Of a stretch of 62,740 bases of DNA, positions 17,137 to 27,352 are shown in pieces. This stretch comes from an uncultured Cellvibrio sp. GTDB lineage: Bacteria > Pseudomonadota > Gammaproteobacteria > Pseudomonadales > Cellvibrionaceae. The stretch spans positions 1-62,740 of the forward strand of contig CAMLML010000018.1 of NCBI GenBank assembly GCA_946481095.1, in the 5' to 3' direction. Position numbers and translations under genes: made by a program. The notes below the pieces were generated by a model. It worked only from the letters and a program-made list of their open reading frames with translations. It did not search any database and was not told the origin of the DNA. Each line of letters opens with the position of its first letter. The first letter of the stretch is position 1.

Positions 17137-17412
17137 TTATTCGTCTTCCTCAAAACGATTTGCCACCAATGATTGGATGGCATTCAGTGCAGCATCGGCG
17201 TCATTACCTTCAATGCTGACTTCAATTTGTGAACCGCAACCTGCTGCCAATAACATAATCGACATAATACTTTTTCCATCGACCCAATTATTGGCAATGG
17301 TATTTCGCAATTGAATTTTTGCAGAAAATTGTGCGCATAGTGTCGCCAGTTTTGCTGCTGCACGGGCATGCAGGCCACGTTTGTTAATGATGTCAAGTAT
17401 TTTGCTGGGCAT
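17137..17412 (-). CDS. ptsO: NPr, HPr-like phosphocarrier of the nitrogen PTS
   Basis: 91 residues, the normal HPr length. The phosphorylatable histidine is in NKRGLHARAAAKLA (His16) and the regulatory serine region is GKSIMSIMLLAA (about 47-58). NPr accepts phosphate from PtsP and passes it to PtsN; the pathway is regulatory rather than sugar-transporting. It follows rapZ with a two-base gap and precedes darP, the usual gammaproteobacterial order. Confidence 0.95.
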   Translation of the reverse strand: MPSKILDIINKRGLHARAAAKLATLCAQFSAKIQLRNTIANNWVDGKSIMSIMLLAAGCGSQIEVSIEGNDADAALNAIQSLVANRFEEDE

Positions 17413-17414
17413 CT

Positions 17415-18284
17415 TTATATATGTTTGTGTTTGTTGATATCGCGATGGCGTACTTGCACATCATTAAAGGTATTGGCAAAACTATTTCTGAGCGATTCAC
17501 TTAAATAAACGGAGCGATGTTGCCCACCCGTACAACCAATAGCGATTGTAATATAACTGCGATTGTTGGCCTGATAACGAGGTAACCAACGTTCCAAATA
17601 ATGTCGAATGTCGTTTAGCATTTCATTAACCAGTTTTTCGTTTTCCAAAAAATCAATCACTGGTTTATCTTTTCCTGTGAGCGGACGTAAATCTGCTTTC
17701 CAATGTGGATTGGGTAAACAGCGCGCGTCAAAAACCAAATCAGCATTCACTGGAACTCCATGTTTGAAACCAAAAGATTCAAACAAAATTGCCATGGTTG
17801 ATTCTTGTCGGCCAACAATCCGCTCTTTAACCAGATCGCGAAGTTCATGCAAAGTCAGATGACTGGAATCAATAATCTGATCTGCAGTATCGCGTATAGG
17901 CTCCAATAATTTTTGTTCTGCTGCTATGGCTTCTGCCAGGCTGGTGTTGCTATCTGAAAGGGGATGTTTACGTCGGGTCTCACTGAATCGCTGGATTAAA
18001 ACAGATGAAGCTGAATCCAGAAAAATAGTGTGGAATGCCAGATGAGCTTCTTTCAATGTATTGATCATTTGCGGGAACATGGCCAGATCCTGCCATGCGT
18101 TGCGCACGTCTATACCTATAGCAAATTTCAGCTGGTCGTCTTTGTGAATGTGAATTTGTGCGACCAGTGCAGGCAATAAACTCACCGGTAAATTATCAAT
18201 GCAGTTGTAGCCTACATCTTCCAGCACATGTAGCGCGGTAGTTTTTCCTGATCCTGATAAACCACTGACAATTACCAGTTGCAT
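17415..18284 (-). CDS. rapZ: RapZ RNase adapter protein
   Basis: 289 residues from ATG 18284, where the conserved sequence MQLVIVSGLSGSGKTTALH begins; seven upstream codons are not conserved and are excluded. Walker A is GLSGSGKT. The C-terminal signature GCTGGQHRSVYLSE is present. In E. coli RapZ binds glucosamine-6-phosphate and the sRNA GlmZ, presenting GlmZ to RNase E and so tuning glmS expression. It sits between ptsN and ptsO in the standard order, 27 bases after ptsN. Confidence 0.95.
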   Translation of the reverse strand: MQLVIVSGLSGSGKTTALHVLEDVGYNCIDNLPVSLLPALVAQIHIHKDDQLKFAIGIDVRNAWQDLAMFPQMINTLKEAHLAFHTIFLDSASSVLIQRFSETRRKHPLSDSNTSLAEAIAAEQKLLEPIRDTADQIIDSSHLTLHELRDLVKERIVGRQESTMAILFESFGFKHGVPVNADLVFDARCLPNPHWKADLRPLTGKDKPVIDFLENEKLVNEMLNDIRHYLERWLPRYQANNRSYITIAIGCTGGQHRSVYLSESLRNSFANTFNDVQVRHRDINKHKHI

Positions 18285-18311
18285 GTTGTACTCCGCCGAT
18301 AGCAAAACAAA

Positions 18312-18773
18312 TTAATTTTTTGCAACTTCAGATGTGACTGCTGTAAATAAATCTTCATTATTACTGGCGTTGCGTAAATTTTCGCGGAACTCTTCATTGG
18401 ACAAGGCACCTGCCAGAGCTGCAAGGTATTGCAGGTGTTCGTCTTTTGCATCTTCCGGTGCCAGCATTGCAAACAGAACGTCAACCGGTTCACCGTCCAT
18501 TGAATCGAATTCAATTGGATCTGCGAGAGTAATCAGCGCGCCCAGGGTTTGTTGGCAATTTTCAACCCGGCAATGTGGGATCGCAATGCCCTGACCAATA
18601 CCGGTAGAACCGAGGCGTTCACGTGCAATCAGCCGACGAAATAATTCGTCAGCATCAATTCCCCGAACATCGGCAGCAATGGTATTGGCAAGGATTTCCA
18701 ATGCACGTTTTTTGCTGGCAGCTTCCAGTTTGCAAAGTGTGCGATCCGGTGTGAGAATATTTTTAATTTGCAT
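18312..18773 (-). CDS. ptsN: PtsN, nitrogen-PTS EIIA component
   Basis: 153 residues, the usual size. The active-site histidine is in GIAIPHCRV (about residue 67), preceded by the family motif RERLGSTGIGQG. PtsN is phosphorylated by NPr; its phosphorylation state modulates potassium transport and envelope stress outputs in other gammaproteobacteria. The gene begins two bases after the hpf stop and is followed by rapZ. Confidence 0.95.
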   Translation of the reverse strand: MQIKNILTPDRTLCKLEAASKKRALEILANTIAADVRGIDADELFRRLIARERLGSTGIGQGIAIPHCRVENCQQTLGALITLADPIEFDSMDGEPVDVLFAMLAPEDAKDEHLQYLAALAGALSNEEFRENLRNASNNEDLFTAVTSEVAKN

Positions 18774-18775
18774 GA

Positions 18776-19063
18776 TTAATGGTTTCGCATTTTCTCTTTG
18801 TGTTTGATCAATTGGCGATCCAGTTTGTCTGCAAGCAAATCAATAGCGGTGTAAAGATCGTCGTGGTCAGCTTCGGCAAATAAATCCTTGCCGTTAACAT
18901 GCATGGTTGCTTCCGCTTTTTGCGCATTTTTATCAACTGAAAGAATCACGTGGGTATTGGTGATTTTATCAAAATGATGACTCAGTCGTTCGATCTTTTC
19001 TGAAACATAATTGCGCATTGAATCGGTTACTTCTATGTGGTGCCCACTGATATTTAATTGCAT
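18776..19063 (-). CDS. hpf: Short-form ribosome hibernation-promoting factor
   Basis: 95 residues from ATG 19063 (MQLNISGHHIEVTD). The longer open frame to 19306 overlaps rpoN and is not conserved. The beta-alpha-beta-beta-beta-alpha pattern, with HVILSVDKNAQKAEATMHV and DDLYTAIDLLADKLDRQLIKHK, is typical. There is no long C-terminal dimerisation domain, so this is the short form that acts with RMF to make 100S ribosomes. RBS AGAGGAAAT precedes it, in the 28-base gap after rpoN. Confidence 0.95.
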   Translation of the reverse strand: MQLNISGHHIEVTDSMRNYVSEKIERLSHHFDKITNTHVILSVDKNAQKAEATMHVNGKDLFAEADHDDLYTAIDLLADKLDRQLIKHKEKMRNH

Positions 19064-19091
19064 GTTATTTCCTCTGTTTTTGAGTATGGTC

Positions 19092-20720
19092 TTACAAGGT
19101 TTTTCTTTCATTTGATGGCGGGATGTTGAGCGATTCGCGGTATTTTGCAATAGTGCGACGCGCAACCTGTATGCCTTGTTCTGCCAGCATGTCAGCAATT
19201 TTACTGTCGCTGAGTGGTTTTTTGGCATTTTCTGCTGATACCAATTTTTTGATGATGGCACGAATGGCGGTTGAAGAGCATTCACCACCTGAGTCAGTGC
19301 TGACATGACTGGAGAAAAAATATTTCAGTTCAAAAATGCCTTGTGGCGTGTGCATATATTTTTGTGTGGTAACACGCGAGATAGTGGATTCATGCATTTC
19401 AACCAATTCGGCAATATCGTGTAACACCAAAGGTTTCATCGCTTCCGGGCCGTAGTCCAGAAATCCACGTTGTTTTTCAACAATACAGGTCGCTACTTTC
19501 AACAGGGTTTCATTACGGCTTTGCAAACTTTTAAGAAACCAGCGTGCTTCCTGCAAATTATCTTTGAGAAAAGTATTGTCGCTACTCGAGTCGGCACGTT
19601 TTACCAGTGATGCATAATTGGGGTTGATGCGCAAACGCGGTGCAATGTCCGGATTCAATTCCACTATCCATCTGCCATTGCGCTTTTCGACAAAAACATC
19701 GGGTATGACATACTCGGTATCATCTGTGTCGATAATGTCGCCAGGTCTTGGGTTTAAACCCTGAATTAATGTGACAGCTTGACTCAATTCATTTTCTTTC
19801 AAGCGGGTGCGACGCATTAATTGTCGATAGTCACGGCTCGCCAGCAAGGGCAAATAAAGTTTGACGATTTGTTTGGCGGCTTCAATAAAAGGTGTTGTGC
19901 CGGGATACTGCTGCAACTGAACCAATAAACATTCGGAAAGATTTTGGCTGCAAACCCCGCAGGGATCAAATTGTTGCAGGCGATGCTGAACAGCAACCAC
20001 TTCATCCAGCTCCAATTCTTCCAGTTCAGGCTGCAGGCCTTCGAAAATATCCTGAAGGGTTATGGATAACATACCGCTGGGTTCAACAGCATCAATAATT
20101 GCCATAGCCACTATGCGGTCACGGTCTGACATGGGGGTTAAATTGAGTTGCCAGGTCAGGTGGTCGTAGAGTGAATCATTAGCGGTTCGGCGGCTTTCAA
20201 AATCACCGGATTCTTCGCCATCATAATTGGTATTGCCGCTGCCTGATGTTTGGTAGACATCATCCCAACTGGTATCGACGGGAAGATCCTGCGGAATACC
20301 TTCGGGCCAGTCGCCGGTTTGGTCATCAAAATTCTGGCCTTCACCATACAGCTCGTTGTCGTTTGTATTTTCACTGGCACTGAAGTTTTCGCTGAAATCA
20401 CCGGAATCTTCGTAAGAAGTTTCAGTGCTGGATGAACTGAAGTCATCATTTTTGGTAAAGGGAACGTCGGGGCTGTCAGGGTCTGCGGCAACTTCCTGTT
20501 TGCGGGTATAGTCAACCGCGTCCATGTCATTTTCAGCATAGTCACCGGTGACAGGCTCGTCGAAGCCATCATCAGACTCCAGCATTGGGTTTGAATCCAG
20601 TGCTTCCTGAATTTCCTGTTGCAGATCCAGTGTTGATAGTTGCAACAACCGGATAGCTTGCTGCAACTGCGGGGTCATCGTCAGATGTTGCCCGATTTTA
20701 AGTTGAAGAGATTGTTTCAT
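19092..20720 (-). CDS. rpoN: RNA polymerase sigma-54 factor
   Basis: 542 residues, somewhat longer than E. coli RpoN because of an acidic region II (about residues 50-165, rich in Asp, Ser and Gly). Region I ([20 protein letters not shown]) binds activators. The C-terminal RpoN box reads [15 protein letters not shown], and the helix-turn-helix lies just before it ([16 protein letters not shown]). Sigma-54 directs activator-dependent transcription of nitrogen, pilus and flagellar genes. It is flanked by lptB and hpf as in Pseudomonas and E. coli. Confidence 0.97.
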   Translation of the reverse strand: MKQSLQLKIGQHLTMTPQLQQAIRLLQLSTLDLQQEIQEALDSNPMLESDDGFDEPVTGDYAENDMDAVDYTRKQEVAADPDSPDVPFTKNDDFSSSSTETSYEDSGDFSENFSASENTNDNELYGEGQNFDDQTGDWPEGIPQDLPVDTSWDDVYQTSGSGNTNYDGEESGDFESRRTANDSLYDHLTWQLNLTPMSDRDRIVAMAIIDAVEPSGMLSITLQDIFEGLQPELEELELDEVVAVQHRLQQFDPCGVCSQNLSECLLVQLQQYPGTTPFIEAAKQIVKLYLPLLASRDYRQLMRRTRLKENELSQAVTLIQGLNPRPGDIIDTDDTEYVIPDVFVEKRNGRWIVELNPDIAPRLRINPNYASLVKRADSSSDNTFLKDNLQEARWFLKSLQSRNETLLKVATCIVEKQRGFLDYGPEAMKPLVLHDIAELVEMHESTISRVTTQKYMHTPQGIFELKYFFSSHVSTDSGGECSSTAIRAIIKKLVSAENAKKPLSDSKIADMLAEQGIQVARRTIAKYRESLNIPPSNERKTL

Positions 20721-20855
20721 GCCGCTGGTAAAAACCTTATCGCCAAAACTCTGCGTGGATAAATGCTTAAGTGGAGTTTAGACAGGCTTTAGTCCGCAGG
20801 CAATAACTTAATGGCAGATGAACAGAAAAAGCCTAGCAATCTCTATGCCGAAGGA

Positions 20856-21581
20856 TCATAAGCGGAAATTTTCGCCTAAATAGACGGCCCTGACCTTGCT
20901 GTTGCCAAGGATAGTTTCAGCGTTTCCCTGGGCAATAATATGGCCTTCACTGACGATATAGGCTGTTTCACAGATATCCAGTGTTTCGCGGACATTGTGA
21001 TCGGTAATCAGCACGCCTATGCCGCGCACCTTCAGGTGGCGGACTATGTCTTTAATGTCATTGACGGAAATCGGATCAACCCCGGCAAAAGGTTCATCCA
21101 ACAGGATGAATTTGGGATCTGTTGCCAGTGCGCGGGCAATTTCCACCCGTCGTCTCTCACCACCCGAAAGCGCCATTCCCAAGCTATTGCGGATATGGGT
21201 GATATGGAATTCTTCAAGCAGGGATTCCTGTTTTTCCAATCGCTGTTGTTTGCTGAGATCCTTGCGGGTCTCCAGTATGGCCATGATGTTATCGGCAACA
21301 CTGAGTTTGCGGAAAATGGAAGCTTCCTGAGGCAGGTAACCAATACCGGCACGCGCCCGGCCATGGATAGGCAGGGAAGTAATGTTCAAATCGTCGATCA
21401 ATACCTGCCCGTTATCAGCAGCGACCAAACCGGCAATCATGTAAAAGCAGGTGGTTTTGCCTGCACCATTGGGGCCCAGTAACCCCACAATGCTGCCACT
21501 TTCTACTTGCAGTGAAACATCAATGACGACTTTACGGCTCTTGTAACTTTTGGCGAGGTGTTGCGCTTTGAGAATCGACAT
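20856..21581 (-). CDS. lptB: LptB, ATPase of the LPS transport machine
   Basis: 241 residues. Walker [10 protein letters not shown] (about 36-44), ABC signature LSGGERRR, Walker [14 protein letters not shown] and the switch histidine in ITDHNVRE are all present. LptB dimerises beneath LptF/LptG to drive LPS extraction from the inner membrane. It begins two bases after the lptA stop, so the two are coupled. The 135-base gap before rpoN could carry a promoter but I see none with confidence. Confidence 0.97.
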   Translation of the reverse strand: MSILKAQHLAKSYKSRKVVIDVSLQVESGSIVGLLGPNGAGKTTCFYMIAGLVAADNGQVLIDDLNITSLPIHGRARAGIGYLPQEASIFRKLSVADNIMAILETRKDLSKQQRLEKQESLLEEFHITHIRNSLGMALSGGERRRVEIARALATDPKFILLDEPFAGVDPISVNDIKDIVRHLKVRGIGVLITDHNVRETLDICETAYIVSEGHIIAQGNAETILGNSKVRAVYLGENFRL

Positions 21582-21583
21582 AC

Positions 21584-22123
21584 TTACTGGGCTTCGGATT
21601 TTGTTTCGGGATCTTTTTGTGGCGGTATGGTCAGTATCACGCCCTCGCCATCATTCTGGTTGTTACCCGAAGCTTTGAGGATTTCCTTGACCAGATCGTA
21701 ATCTATGGTTGCACCACTCATGACAGAGCCATCTTGCTCAACAGAAGCACCATCAACCAAACGCAAATACTCTTTGGCTGGTATGTAAGTAATGCTTTTG
21801 GCGGAGGCAGTAATTACACCCTTATCGGCTTCAGGTTGTTGCTGGAAGCGCGCAGGTGAACCGGTTGCCACCATTTTTTCGACGTCACCCTGGGCATTGC
21901 GGTGCACCATCAAACTTTCAGCCACTATGTTCAGTGAGCCTTGTTGAATGTTGACGTTGCCTGAATAAGTTGCAACACCGGTTTTGTTATCAATAGTCAA
22001 ACTGGCGGCGCGACCCCGGATGGTTTCATATTTATCTTGCGGCAACGCTTGTAAGCACCCGGCAATCAATATCAGACTGCAAGGTAAAAGACGTAAAAAA
22101 TGTAATTTAACGGCGAGGTTCAT
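21584..22123 (-). CDS. lptA: LptA, periplasmic LPS-transport bridge protein
   Basis: 179 residues with an N-terminal signal segment (about 1-27, ending LQALPQD; the GC in LIAGCLQA could even serve as a lipobox). The OstA-like beta-jellyroll follows: [20 protein letters not shown] and the [16 protein letters not shown] strands. LptA links LptC in the inner membrane to LptD in the outer membrane. Its start lies 17 bases inside the end of lptC, so translation is coupled. Confidence 0.92.
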   Translation of the reverse strand: MNLAVKLHFLRLLPCSLILIAGCLQALPQDKYETIRGRAASLTIDNKTGVATYSGNVNIQQGSLNIVAESLMVHRNAQGDVEKMVATGSPARFQQQPEADKGVITASAKSITYIPAKEYLRLVDGASVEQDGSVMSGATIDYDLVKEILKASGNNQNDGEGVILTIPPQKDPETKSEAQ

Positions 22124-22706
22124 AAGTGGCGTTGACCTGGGAATTCAATTGTAATTGGCTGCGTGCCAAATCAGCACGCATGCCGATTGCGTCAATTTGA
22201 GTTTGTTTGGCTCGTATCTTAACAGCTTTATCTGTCTCGACGAATTGTTCGAGCGGTTTGGCAATCAAGCTGTCAGTAGTGATCTCAACCAGCCCCTGTT
22301 CTTTACTTTCTTGCGAGATAACTACATTGTCGAGTAAGCGAAAAACTTCCCCGTTGAGCTCGCTTCGGCCTTGTTTTGCAGTGATATTCCATGGCGCTTG
22401 AGTATCCTGATGAAATATCAGCGAGGGTTGTTCAATCAATGTGTAATCATCTGCGCCTGGATTATTCAGGTTTAATTGGTAGTGAGTGACTATGGGTGTC
22501 GTCAGTTGGTAACGTAATTTTCCTGTGACATCGAATTCACGAGTCGTCACATCTTTCATATAGAGTTGCGGGAAACCAGAAGTGTCTTCATTGATTTCCT
22601 GTTCCTGTTCCGGATAAGGGCTGAAAGAAAAACTGAAAAAGACAGTAATCAGTAACAGAACCAATATCCAGGGAAGTGGAATGTGATGAAAAATTTTTTT
22701 CAGCAT
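22107..22706 (-). CDS. lptC: LptC, inner-membrane-anchored LPS transport protein
   Basis: About 199 residues from ATG 22706; a TTG at 22712 would overlap kdsC and add two residues. One membrane helix (about 8-28: PLPWILVLLLITVFFSF) anchors a periplasmic OstA-type beta-jellyroll (FPQLYMKDVTTREFDVTGKL). LptC receives LPS from LptBFG and passes it to LptA, encoded next. Confidence 0.93.
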   Translation of the reverse strand: MLKKIFHHIPLPWILVLLLITVFFSFSFSPYPEQEQEINEDTSGFPQLYMKDVTTREFDVTGKLRYQLTTPIVTHYQLNLNNPGADDYTLIEQPSLIFHQDTQAPWNITAKQGRSELNGEVFRLLDNVVISQESKEQGLVEITTDSLIAKPLEQFVETDKAVKIRAKQTQIDAIGMRADLARSQLQLNSQVNATYEPRR

Positions 22707-22708
22707 AA

Positions 22709-23263
22709 TCAATCGCGTTTCAAGTATTCGGCCAATGATTTATCAAAACTGCCCTGTGCTCGCATAATCAAATCACAAGCTTCACGTACTGCACCTTCAC
22801 CGCCACGACGTTTGCTTTGCCAATCGGCTCTTTCTGCAACCGAGTCGTGAGCATTGGCAACACAAAGTGCCAAACCTACTCTTGTCATAACCGTCAGATC
22901 CGGCCAATCGTCGCCCATAAATGCGATTTCATTGAGTGCGGGAGCTTGATCTCTGATTGCGGCCTGAGTCAGGAGTTCCTGAAGCGCATGCCATTTATCT
23001 TCACGCCCCTGAATGATCAGATCTATGCCCAAATCCTGAGCGCGTCTGGCAACAAGATTACTGGTTCTTCCAGTGATGATGCCAACTTTCACTCCGGTTT
23101 TTTGCAAGGCTTTGATGCCTTGTCCATCCAGCGTACTGAATGATTTGTACTCTTCGCCTTGATTGCCAAAATACAAGCGACCATCCGTTAACACGCCATC
23201 TACATCCAGAAGTAACCAACGGATTTTACTGGCACGTGATGTTAATTCATCCATAGCAAGCAC
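22709..23263 (-). CDS. kdsC: KdsC, Kdo-8-phosphate phosphatase
   Basis: 184 residues. HAD-family motif I is LLLDVDGVLTDG (catalytic Asp pair), motif II is IITGRTS, and motif IV is MGDDWPDL. The enzyme hydrolyses 3-deoxy-D-manno-octulosonate 8-phosphate to Kdo, needed for the LPS core. A GTG start at 23263 is used because GGAG lies eight bases upstream, inside the end of kdsD; an ATG three codons later is the alternative. Confidence 0.95.
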   Translation of the reverse strand: MLAMDELTSRASKIRWLLLDVDGVLTDGRLYFGNQGEEYKSFSTLDGQGIKALQKTGVKVGIITGRTSNLVARRAQDLGIDLIIQGREDKWHALQELLTQAAIRDQAPALNEIAFMGDDWPDLTVMTRVGLALCVANAHDSVAERADWQSKRRGGEGAVREACDLIMRAQGSFDKSLAEYLKRD

Positions 23264-24229
23264 TTAAAAGACTCCTGCACGCAGAATATCGTTAATTTTG
23301 ACTATGCCGGTGAGTTGATGGTTTTTATTGGTCACCAGCACTACGTTGATTTTGAGTTGTTCCATGACTTTGAGTGCTTCTGCTGCCAGGGTATTTTCCT
23401 GAAGCTTTCTTGGATTGGTATTCATCAAGTCGCCAACTTGTGCCTTGTTAAGATCAACACCTTTATCAAGACTTCGGCGCAAGTCGCCGTCAGTGTAAAT
23501 GCCCAGAAGCTGGTTCCCGGTTTGGATGGTTGTCATACCAAACCCTTTTTCAGACATTACCATCAGTGCTTGAAGCACAGGGGTTTCAGGACTGACAATC
23601 GGGATGGCGTCGCCGGTGTGCATTATGTCGCTTAACTTCAACAGCAATTTTCTGCCCAGTGTTCCGCCGGGATGTGAAAAAGCAAAGTCTTCAGCTGTAA
23701 ACCCTCTCGCCTCCAACAGCGCAATTGCCAGAGCATCCCCTAAAACGGCAGTGACAGTAGTGCTGGATGTCGGAGCCAGATTTAAAGGACAGGCCTCGGT
23801 TTCTACTTTAATACTCAGGTGGGCGTCAGCATTTTCAGCCAACACGGATTGACTATTGCCTGTCATGGCGATCATGGAAATTCCCAGGCGCTTGAACAGA
23901 GGAAGCAAGTTCAATATTTCATTTGAACCCCCGGAGTAGGAGATGGCGAGCAGAATGTCGTCTCTGGTGATCATGCCCATATCGCCATGGCTGGCTTCCG
24001 CTGGATGCACAAACATTGCCGGTGTTCCGGTACTGGCCAGGGTTGCTGCAATTTTGCGCGCTATATGCCCTGATTTCCCCACACCGGACACCACAACACG
24101 GCCTTTGCAGGCGAGGATCATTTCACAGGCTTTGCGGAATTCATCATCAATTTGTCCAGGCAAACTGCTGACAGCATCTGTTTCCAGTTGAATAGTGCGC
24201 AGTGCCGAAGAGACAAAATCAAAGGTCAT
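23264..24229 (-). CDS. kdsD: KdsD, arabinose-5-phosphate isomerase
   Basis: 321 residues. N-terminal SIS sugar-isomerase domain (GKSGHIARKIAATLASTG; HPAEASHGDMG; SYSGGSNE), then two CBS domains from about residue 200. It converts ribulose-5-phosphate to arabinose-5-phosphate, the first step of Kdo synthesis. It is the first gene of the long leftward transcript kdsD-kdsC-lptC-lptA-lptB-rpoN and divergent from the gene at 24433. Confidence 0.96.
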   Translation of the reverse strand: MTFDFVSSALRTIQLETDAVSSLPGQIDDEFRKACEMILACKGRVVVSGVGKSGHIARKIAATLASTGTPAMFVHPAEASHGDMGMITRDDILLAISYSGGSNEILNLLPLFKRLGISMIAMTGNSQSVLAENADAHLSIKVETEACPLNLAPTSSTTVTAVLGDALAIALLEARGFTAEDFAFSHPGGTLGRKLLLKLSDIMHTGDAIPIVSPETPVLQALMVMSEKGFGMTTIQTGNQLLGIYTDGDLRRSLDKGVDLNKAQVGDLMNTNPRKLQENTLAAEALKVMEQLKINVVLVTNKNHQLTGIVKINDILRAGVF

Positions 24230-24432
24230 GAAGGTTTTCCGCAGCTTGAAAGTGGTCGCATTATAACGAGACAGTTACTGATTGCCATTAAACATATGAA
24301 CTTATCCACGTGAATCGCGATTTTAAAATTTATCCCTATTTCGAATATACTGATGCCGGATTTATTGTCCATTTGAATAATGAATCCGGTTTAAGGAATC
24401 TTTTTTGTAGAAACTAACTGAGGATTTAACAG

Positions 24433-24843
24433 ATGTCACCGATGGAAGAAAAAAAGCTGAAGCGCACAATTGATGAATCAATTGCTGAAAGCATCAACGA
24501 TATGCAGACCAGAAACCCTGATTTGAAAGTTACTTTTAATTGGGATGATTATGATGCTCTGGATTGGGCTGGATTGGGTAAGTCAAAAGATGACGAAATC
24601 AAATATTTGAGTGGTCATTTCAAGACATTGGGTTATGGTTTTAACTTTGCCTGCAAAGACGAAGACTACAAAGAAGAGCTGGTAAAAGTCTCTGAAATTA
24701 TTATCAAGCCTGCCACTGATGAATCTCCTGTATCCAAAGCGGTTGGTTCACTTTCAGGCGATAAATTAACCATCGTTTTCCACAGTTTGGGCGGCACTAT
24801 GGGGGCTGACGACTGGGAAAAAGGTTTGAAATCAGCTTATTGA
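24433..24843 (+). CDS. Small conserved-looking soluble protein of unknown function
   Basis: 136 residues, acidic, with no signal peptide. ATG 24433 is preceded by TGAGGA. Motifs such as FNWDDYDALDW and VFHSLGGTMGADDWEKGL are seen, but I recognise no family. It stands exactly where mlaF, mlaE and mlaD would lie in E. coli or Pseudomonas, between kdsD and mlaC. A possible -10 (TATACT, 24346-24351) and a leader hairpin (CCGGATT 24356-24362 with AATCCGG 24383-24389) precede it, and it has its own terminator, so it is probably monocistronic. Confidence 0.7.
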   Translation: MSPMEEKKLKRTIDESIAESINDMQTRNPDLKVTFNWDDYDALDWAGLGKSKDDEIKYLSGHFKTLGYGFNFACKDEDYKEELVKVSEIIIKPATDESPVSKAVGSLSGDKLTIVFHSLGGTMGADDWEKGLKSAY

Positions 24844-24852
24844 TTAATAATT

Positions 24853-24878
24853 AACGCCCTTGATCATTGAGGGCGTTT
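24853..24878 (+). terminator. Rho-independent terminator
   Basis: The stem AACGCCCT / AGGGCGTT with loop TGATCATTG is followed by TTAT, ten bases past the stop of the 136-residue gene. It should separate that gene from mlaC. Nothing else recognisable lies between here and 25096. Confidence 0.8.
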
Positions 24879-25096
24879 ATCTTCCAACCTGTAAGCTTTC
24901 TGGTGGGCGGTGTTTCGCAATGGTATAGTTCGCGCCAGTTCAAAAGCTCGAATTCAACCTGTAATGGTGAAACTGAACAGCAGCTGAAGGCACTATTGAA
25001 TCTAACTGTGGTCACATTCGTGCCCTGTACAATATCGAAGCAGTGGCTTTTGGTCTTTTTTGATTATTTATTTTCCTGCTCTTGTGGAAGGTCATC

Positions 25097-25708
25097 ATGA
25101 ATAGCGTATTTCGTTCCGGTTTGTTTTTTTGTGTAGTGATTATGTCGTTGGTTGCACTTCAGGCTCACTCGGCTGAAGAGCCACAAGTGGTAGTTGAAAA
25201 AGTCGCAACGGAATTGTTTGCGTTAGCCAACAGCAAAAATGAAGGCAAAATCACGGAAGAAGATTATTTTGCGAAAACAGAATCGACTTTGGACAAAGTC
25301 GTGGCGTTTCGTTTTATCGCAACCAGTGTGATGGGTGCTGATGTTGCTAAAAAAGCAACGCCTGAACAACAGGAAGCTTTTGTAAAAGTATTTCGTTCAG
25401 GATTGGTAAAAAGTTACGCAAAAGGCATCACCAATTACGCAAAAAGCAAGATCAATATTTCAGGTGTCAAGACAGACCCTGCCAAACCCGGTCGTGCAAC
25501 AGTTGAACAAACAGTGACAGACAAAGATGTTACCCATCAACTGAATTACACCATGTTGCTGGATAAAAAGAATGATCAATGGAAATTAATCAACGTGGTT
25601 TTGAATGGTGTGAATTTGGGAACCTCTTTTCAAAGTCAATTCAAAGCCGCTTACAAAAAACATGGCAACGATTTGGATAAGGTTATTGCCAATTGGTTAG
25701 CGGAATAA
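25097..25708 (+). CDS. mlaC: MlaC (Ttg2D), periplasmic phospholipid-binding protein
   Basis: 203 residues from ATG 25097, with GGAAGG five bases upstream; the open frame extends five codons further to a TTG. Signal peptide about 1-26, ending AHSA. The family pattern VVAFRFIATSVMG and the C-terminal WKLINVVLNGVNLGTSFQ are clear. MlaC ferries phospholipids between the outer-membrane MlaA complex and the inner-membrane MlaFEDB transporter. Here mlaF, mlaE, mlaD and mlaB are not beside it. It is followed by ibaG after 18 bases. Confidence 0.93.
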   Translation: MNSVFRSGLFFCVVIMSLVALQAHSAEEPQVVVEKVATELFALANSKNEGKITEEDYFAKTESTLDKVVAFRFIATSVMGADVAKKATPEQQEAFVKVFRSGLVKSYAKGITNYAKSKINISGVKTDPAKPGRATVEQTVTDKDVTHQLNYTMLLDKKNDQWKLINVVLNGVNLGTSFQSQFKAAYKKHGNDLDKVIANWLAE

Positions 25709-25726
25709 TTGTCCCAGAGATGAATT

Positions 25727-25978
25727 ATGCAAGATATTATTAAATCCCTGCTTGAATCCACTATTACTGATTGCAAGGTGCAATCAGTGGAAGTGCAAGG
25801 TAATCATTTTGGTGTAGTGTTGGTGAGTCCCGCTTTTGCAGGACTCACACCTGTCAAAAAACAACAATTGGTGATGGCACCGCTGGCTGAATTGTTCAGC
25901 AGTGGTCAGGTTCACGCTATTGATTACATCAAAGCGTTCACACCGGAACAGTGGCAGCAACAACAGGCTCAGCAATAA
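25727..25978 (+). CDS. ibaG: IbaG, BolA-family protein
   Basis: 83 residues. The BolA fold is indicated by CKVQSVEVQGNHFGVVLVSPAFAGLTPVKKQQLV (in parts) and a Cys-containing first half. IbaG (YrbA) proteins bind Fe-S clusters with monothiol glutaredoxin and are associated with acid or envelope stress. The position upstream of murA is the classic one. The ~17-residue C-terminus is Gln-rich. Confidence 0.92.
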   Translation: MQDIIKSLLESTITDCKVQSVEVQGNHFGVVLVSPAFAGLTPVKKQQLVMAPLAELFSSGQVHAIDYIKAFTPEQWQQQQAQQ

Positions 25979-25980
25979 CA

Positions 25981-26054
25981 AACCCCTCCTGACCTCCCCC
26001 TCTTTGTAATGGAGAGTTGTTCCTCCCTCTTATCAAGAGGGAGTCAAGGGGGTT
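25981..26054. repeat. Imperfect inverted repeat between ibaG and murA
   Basis: AACCCC (25981-25986) pairs with GGGGTT (ending 26054). An inner hairpin, CTCCCTCTT-ATC-AAGAGGGAG, lies at about 26023-26043. The pyrimidine-rich left arm (CTGACCTCCCCCTCTTT) and the purine-rich right arm are roughly complementary overall. This looks like a REP-type dispersed element inserted in the operon spacer. It could also weaken readthrough into murA. Confidence 0.6.
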
Positions 26055-26056
26055 AA

Positions 26057-27346
<1,290 letters not shown>

Positions 27347-27352
27347 TTTTTT

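Noticed and set aside
19064..19306. Upstream extension of the hpf frame
   Set aside because: It lies within the rpoN coding region and is not HPF-like; ATG 19063 has the ribosome site and the conserved N-terminus.
24867..25100. 77-residue plus-strand frame before mlaC
   Set aside because: Non-ATG start, no family features, and it overlaps the terminator and the mlaC start.
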